This document shows, one piece after another, positions 30,781-33,381 of a stretch of 33,381 nt of DNA. The stretch is taken from positions 1-33,381 of the forward strand of contig CALXQA010000004.1 in NCBI GenBank assembly GCA_944390335.1. The letters run 5' to 3'. A program made the position numbers and the translations under genes. The stretch comes from an uncultured Clostridia bacterium (GTDB lineage: Bacteria; Bacillota; Clostridia; TANB77; CAG-508). Below the pieces are notes generated by a model that made no database searches, was not told where the DNA came from, and was given only the letters and a program-made list of their open reading frames with translations. Each line of letters starts with the position of its first letter. Position 1 is the stretch's first letter.

Positions 30781-32517
30781 ATGGCTTTTGATGGATTAAT
30801 TTTAAATTCTATTGTAAATGAATTACAAATATTAATAAATGGAAAAGTAAATAGAATATTCGAACCAAATAATGATGAAATTATTCTTAATATATATTCA
30901 AATGGTAAAACATACAATCTAAATATAAATATTAATGCAAATGCTTATAGAATAAATCTTACTAAAAATTTAAAACCCAACCCATATTCAGCACCTAATT
31001 TTTGTATGCTTCTTAGAAAATATTTAATAAACAGTAAAGTATCTAGAATATATACAAATGGATTAGAAAGAATCTGTTTCATAGATTTTGAATGCTATAA
31101 TGAAATGAATGATAAAATCATTAGAACTTTAATTGTTGAACTTATGGGTAGATATAGTAATATAATGCTTGTAAATGATAAATTATATATTATAGATGCT
31201 CTAAAAAGGCATGACTTACAGGATTTATCAGATACTTCAAGAAGTATTATGCCTGCTAGAAAATATATATATCCTAAAAATGATAAAATTGATTTTTTAT
31301 CACTTAATTTAAATGATTTTTTAGAAATTTCTTTAAATAAAGATATTCATGTAATAGATACATTAATATCAAATACATTTATAGGTATTAGTAAACTATT
31401 TGTTCAAAGCACGGTTGATAAATTGAAAATATCAAATACAGTTAATAAAGAAAATCTAAAAGAAGTTTATGAATATATATATAAAATATTAGAATACAAA
31501 AACACATATTGTGATAACTATAAAAATAGTTATTCTTTGTTTTTATATCAAGGAAATGATATTGCCGAGCATAAAAAAGATGATAATTATAAAGAGAAAA
31601 ATTGTTTACAAATAAATAAGTTTATAGATGATTTTTATTACTTAAAATCATGTGAGGAATTATATAAATCTTACAAAAATAATATATTAAAAATAATAAA
31701 TCTTACATTAGATAAAATTACTAAAAAGATTGACAACATTAATGCTAAAATTGAATCTTGTAATGATTTAGACAAGTATAAAATTTATGGTGAACTCTTA
31801 ATTGCTAATATTTATAGAATAAATACTCTTAATATTACTGATAATTTTGTTACTTTAGAAAATTATTATGATAATAACAATTTAATAAAAATACCTATTA
31901 ATAATAACTTATCTACTTCGCAAAATGCTGAAAAATATTTTAAAAAATATAGTAAATTGAAAAATACTTTAGAAATAGTAAATGTTCAGAAAAAAGATGC
32001 ATTAAAAGAATTAGATTATATAGAAAGCTTGATTTATGCCATTGGTAATGCTGATACTTATGATGCTCTTGATAATATTTATGAGGAAATTTCTGAAAGT
32101 ATATTATTTAATGACCACATAAAAAATACTAATTCTAAAAAGTCTAAAGAAATCTCTAGCTTAGACAATTATCTAAGATTAAATATAGATGGATATACTG
32201 TCTTAGTTGGTAAAAACAATAAACAAAATGATTATTTGACAACTAAACTTGCAAATGACAATGATTACTGGTTTCATGCAAAAGATATTCCAGGAAGCCA
32301 TGTTATATTAAGGAATAATGGAGATATGCCTAAATTAGATATTCTAGAAAAATGCGCTAGTCTTGCTGCATACTATAGTAAAGCTAAGTTTTCTTCTAAT
32401 GTTCCTGTAGATTATACATTAATAAAATATGTTAAAAAGCCTAACTCTAGCGTTCCTGGATATGTTATTTACACTAATCAAAAAACTTTATATGTTCAGC
32501 CTAGTTCTGGGTTATAG
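30781..32517 (+). CDS. rqcH: Ribosome quality-control factor RqcH (NFACT family)
   Basis: RqcH binds the 50S subunit carrying a stalled peptidyl-tRNA and adds C-terminal alanine tails that mark the chain for degradation. I start at MAFDGLILNSIVNEL (578 aa), with GGAGG 7 nt upstream; an ATG 36 nt earlier lacks a site. The N-terminal NFACT-N domain (about 1-190) includes FCMLLRKYL and ELMGRYSNIMLV. A helical central part with coiled coil follows (about 290-450). The C-terminal NFACT-R domain has DYWFHAKDIPGSHVILR and ends with the usual VKKPNSSVPGYVIYTNQKTLYV. This C-terminus is complete. Sequence is very Asn/Lys-rich, as expected of the base composition. Confidence 0.95.
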   Translation: MAFDGLILNSIVNELQILINGKVNRIFEPNNDEIILNIYSNGKTYNLNININANAYRINLTKNLKPNPYSAPNFCMLLRKYLINSKVSRIYTNGLERICFIDFECYNEMNDKIIRTLIVELMGRYSNIMLVNDKLYIIDALKRHDLQDLSDTSRSIMPARKYIYPKNDKIDFLSLNLNDFLEISLNKDIHVIDTLISNTFIGISKLFVQSTVDKLKISNTVNKENLKEVYEYIYKILEYKNTYCDNYKNSYSLFLYQGNDIAEHKKDDNYKEKNCLQINKFIDDFYYLKSCEELYKSYKNNILKIINLTLDKITKKIDNINAKIESCNDLDKYKIYGELLIANIYRINTLNITDNFVTLENYYDNNNLIKIPINNNLSTSQNAEKYFKKYSKLKNTLEIVNVQKKDALKELDYIESLIYAIGNADTYDALDNIYEEISESILFNDHIKNTNSKKSKEISSLDNYLRLNIDGYTVLVGKNNKQNDYLTTKLANDNDYWFHAKDIPGSHVILRNNGDMPKLDILEKCASLAAYYSKAKFSSNVPVDYTLIKYVKKPNSSVPGYVIYTNQKTLYVQPSSGL

Positions 32518-32550
32518 AATATAATAAAATTCAATACATGATTAATACAA

Positions 32551-32594
32551 AAGCCTAATTTTTACTTAAGTATATTCAAGTAAAAATTAGGCTT
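32551..32594. terminator. Bidirectional terminator between rqcH and the DUF4116 gene
   Basis: A perfect 17-bp stem is formed by AAGCCTAATTTTTACTT (32551-32567) and AAGTAAAAATTAGGCTT (32578-32594) with a 10-nt loop. A/T runs on both outer sides serve both convergent transcripts. Confidence 0.85.
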
Positions 32595-32614
32595 AAATAT
32601 TTTTATCCAAATTT

Positions 32615-33022
32615 TTATTCTTCAGGTGGATGTAAAATATTATTAATCTCTTCATCTTGTCTTATTTCGTCTGTTAGAAATATCTCTGCTTTTTTACTTT
32701 GTTTTATTGCAGCTAAAGCTACATCTTTATCTCCTCTTAATCTATGACTTGCATATTTTACAATTATTCCTTTATTTTGTACTGCTGCTAAAACTACATC
32801 TTTATCATCTCTAAGTTCCTTACTTGCATAATAAAGTAATTGCCCATCTACTTTTACAGCTTCAAGCATTAATTCTTTATCACTAAATATCTTATCAGAT
32901 GCATAAGCTAAAACCCATGCTGCCTTATCTTTTAGTGCTTGTTTCATAAATTCTTTATTATTTGAATTAGCCTCTGCATCTTCTATTTTATATTCTTTTT
33001 CTTCATTATTGTTTTCTTCCAT
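32615..33022 (-). CDS. DUF4116 repeat protein
   Basis: The 135-aa protein contains tandem DUF4116 helical units: KAAWVLAYASDKIFSDKELMLEAVKVDGQLLYYASKELRDDKDVVLAAVQNKGIIVKYASHRLRGDKDVALAAIKQ. The repeating pattern is L(x)YAS..(L/I)..D.(D/E)(V/L)(V/M)L.AV, about 31-32 residues long, at about 33, 65 and 96. The N-terminus is a short acidic, disordered leader. DUF4116 occurs in many bacteria and some eukaryotic viruses and is thought to be a binding scaffold; its role is unknown. It follows the 79-aa gene by 21 nt in a likely common transcript. Confidence 0.8.
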   Translation of the reverse strand: MEENNNEEKEYKIEDAEANSNNKEFMKQALKDKAAWVLAYASDKIFSDKELMLEAVKVDGQLLYYASKELRDDKDVVLAAVQNKGIIVKYASHRLRGDKDVALAAIKQSKKAEIFLTDEIRQDEEINNILHPPEE

Positions 33023-33043
33023 AATATTTAATTCCTTAGATTA

Positions 33044-33283
33044 TTAATTTACTTGCTTATATTCTATTTCTTCCATAAATGGAAATATTTGTTTTATAGC
33101 TTTTGTAGTTATCATTGCTTTTTCAGGGACTGGATTTTTACTCATTTGTTCTACTAATTCTTGCATATAGCAATTTTCTCTTACTTTATATATTACATAT
33201 CTATTTCTTACATAGTTAAATAATATTTTGTATCCATCATCTAAATCTTTAGAAAATTTATTAAAAGTATATTTTCCTTCCAT
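33044..33283 (-). CDS. Conserved small protein of unknown function
   Basis: I do not recognise this 79-aa protein. It is hydrophilic with mixed alpha/beta character: a beta-like start (KYTFNKFSKDLDDGYKILFNYVRNRYVIYKVRENCYMQELV) and a helical end. There is no signal peptide or membrane helix. AGGAG precedes the ATG by 6 nt. It lies 24 nt after the probable ligA stop, and is followed by the DUF4116 gene, so the three may be one operon. Confidence 0.6.
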   Translation of the reverse strand: MEGKYTFNKFSKDLDDGYKILFNYVRNRYVIYKVRENCYMQELVEQMSKNPVPEKAMITTKAIKQIFPFMEEIEYKQVN

Positions 33284-33307
33284 TATATCTCCTATATTTA
33301 TTCATTT

Positions 33308-33381
33308 TTATTTTATCATATTTTCAAATTCTTGTTCAGTAATAACTGTAACTCCTAATTTTTGAGCCTTATCTAACTTAC
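33308..33381 (-). CDS. ligA: 3' end of a BRCT-domain protein, probably NAD-dependent DNA ligase
   Basis: Only the last 23-24 codons are in the window. They read KLDKAQKLGVTVITEQEFENMIK and stop. This is the end of a BRCT domain, where the GSKLDKA-LG-V-I--E-EF pattern closes bacterial LigA. Another BRCT-ending protein is possible, since the ligase core lies outside the window. Confidence 0.65.
   Translation of the reverse strand, partial: KLDKAQKLGVTVITEQEFENMIK

Overview
The window is chromosomal DNA of a very AT-rich, endospore-forming Clostridia-type Firmicute. The evidence is the strongly A/T-biased codon use, GGAGG-type ribosome binding sites, TTGACA/TATAAT promoters, and the spore genes spoVS, ytfI, ytfJ (gerW), spoIIM and sigH beside ordinary Firmicute housekeeping genes. 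I cannot name a species. Most genes are on the minus strand.

Layout. 1-540: two small unknown genes. 754-1812: ispG (+). 1891-5689: a minus-strand run of an AbiEi/AbiEii (type IV toxin-antitoxin) pair, an unknown membrane-anchored protein, and a BceRS-like two-component system. 5803-10945: an archaeal-type endonuclease IV homologue, an acetyltransferase, a UcpA-like SDR, an ABC exporter and a flavin reductase. 11272-11733: an ORFan with less AT-biased codons. 11850-12618: an acetyltransferase broken by one frameshift. 12782-16322: ytfJ-ytfI-scpA-recX-recA, with a LexA-like box in front of recA. 16421-18372: a peptide-binding protein and spoVS. 18512-22989: ymdB, a type III toxin-antitoxin locus (toxN plus a three-repeat antitoxin RNA), rny and a XerD-like recombinase. 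23087-27336: spoIIM, endonuclease Q, two unknown genes and tmcAL. 27426-29852: rnhA (+), a decayed PemK/MazF-type toxin gene, tRNA-Thr(GGT) and a divergent pair of small HTH regulators. 29953-33381: sigH, rqcH (+), a DUF4116 protein, an unknown gene and the last codons of a probable ligA.

The most interesting stretch is 19384-20356. A ToxN/AbiQ-family endoribonuclease is preceded by a consensus promoter, three 36-40 nt tandem repeats and an intrinsic terminator. Each repeat can form a 5-bp stem, and the three stems have different sequences that all pair perfectly. That covariation argues for a structured, processed antitoxin RNA. The cassette lies between rny and ymdB, genes that are adjacent in Bacillus subtilis, and a 187-bp element with 14-bp perfect terminal inverted repeats lies on its rny side.

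How the genes work together. recA/recX, endonuclease Q, the endonuclease IV homologue and probable ligA cover DNA repair. rny, ymdB, rnhA and rqcH cover RNA turnover and ribosome rescue. sigH, spoVS, spoIIM and ytfIJ belong to sporulation. Defence or addiction modules (AbiE, ToxIN and the PemK remnant) are interspersed at three separate sites.
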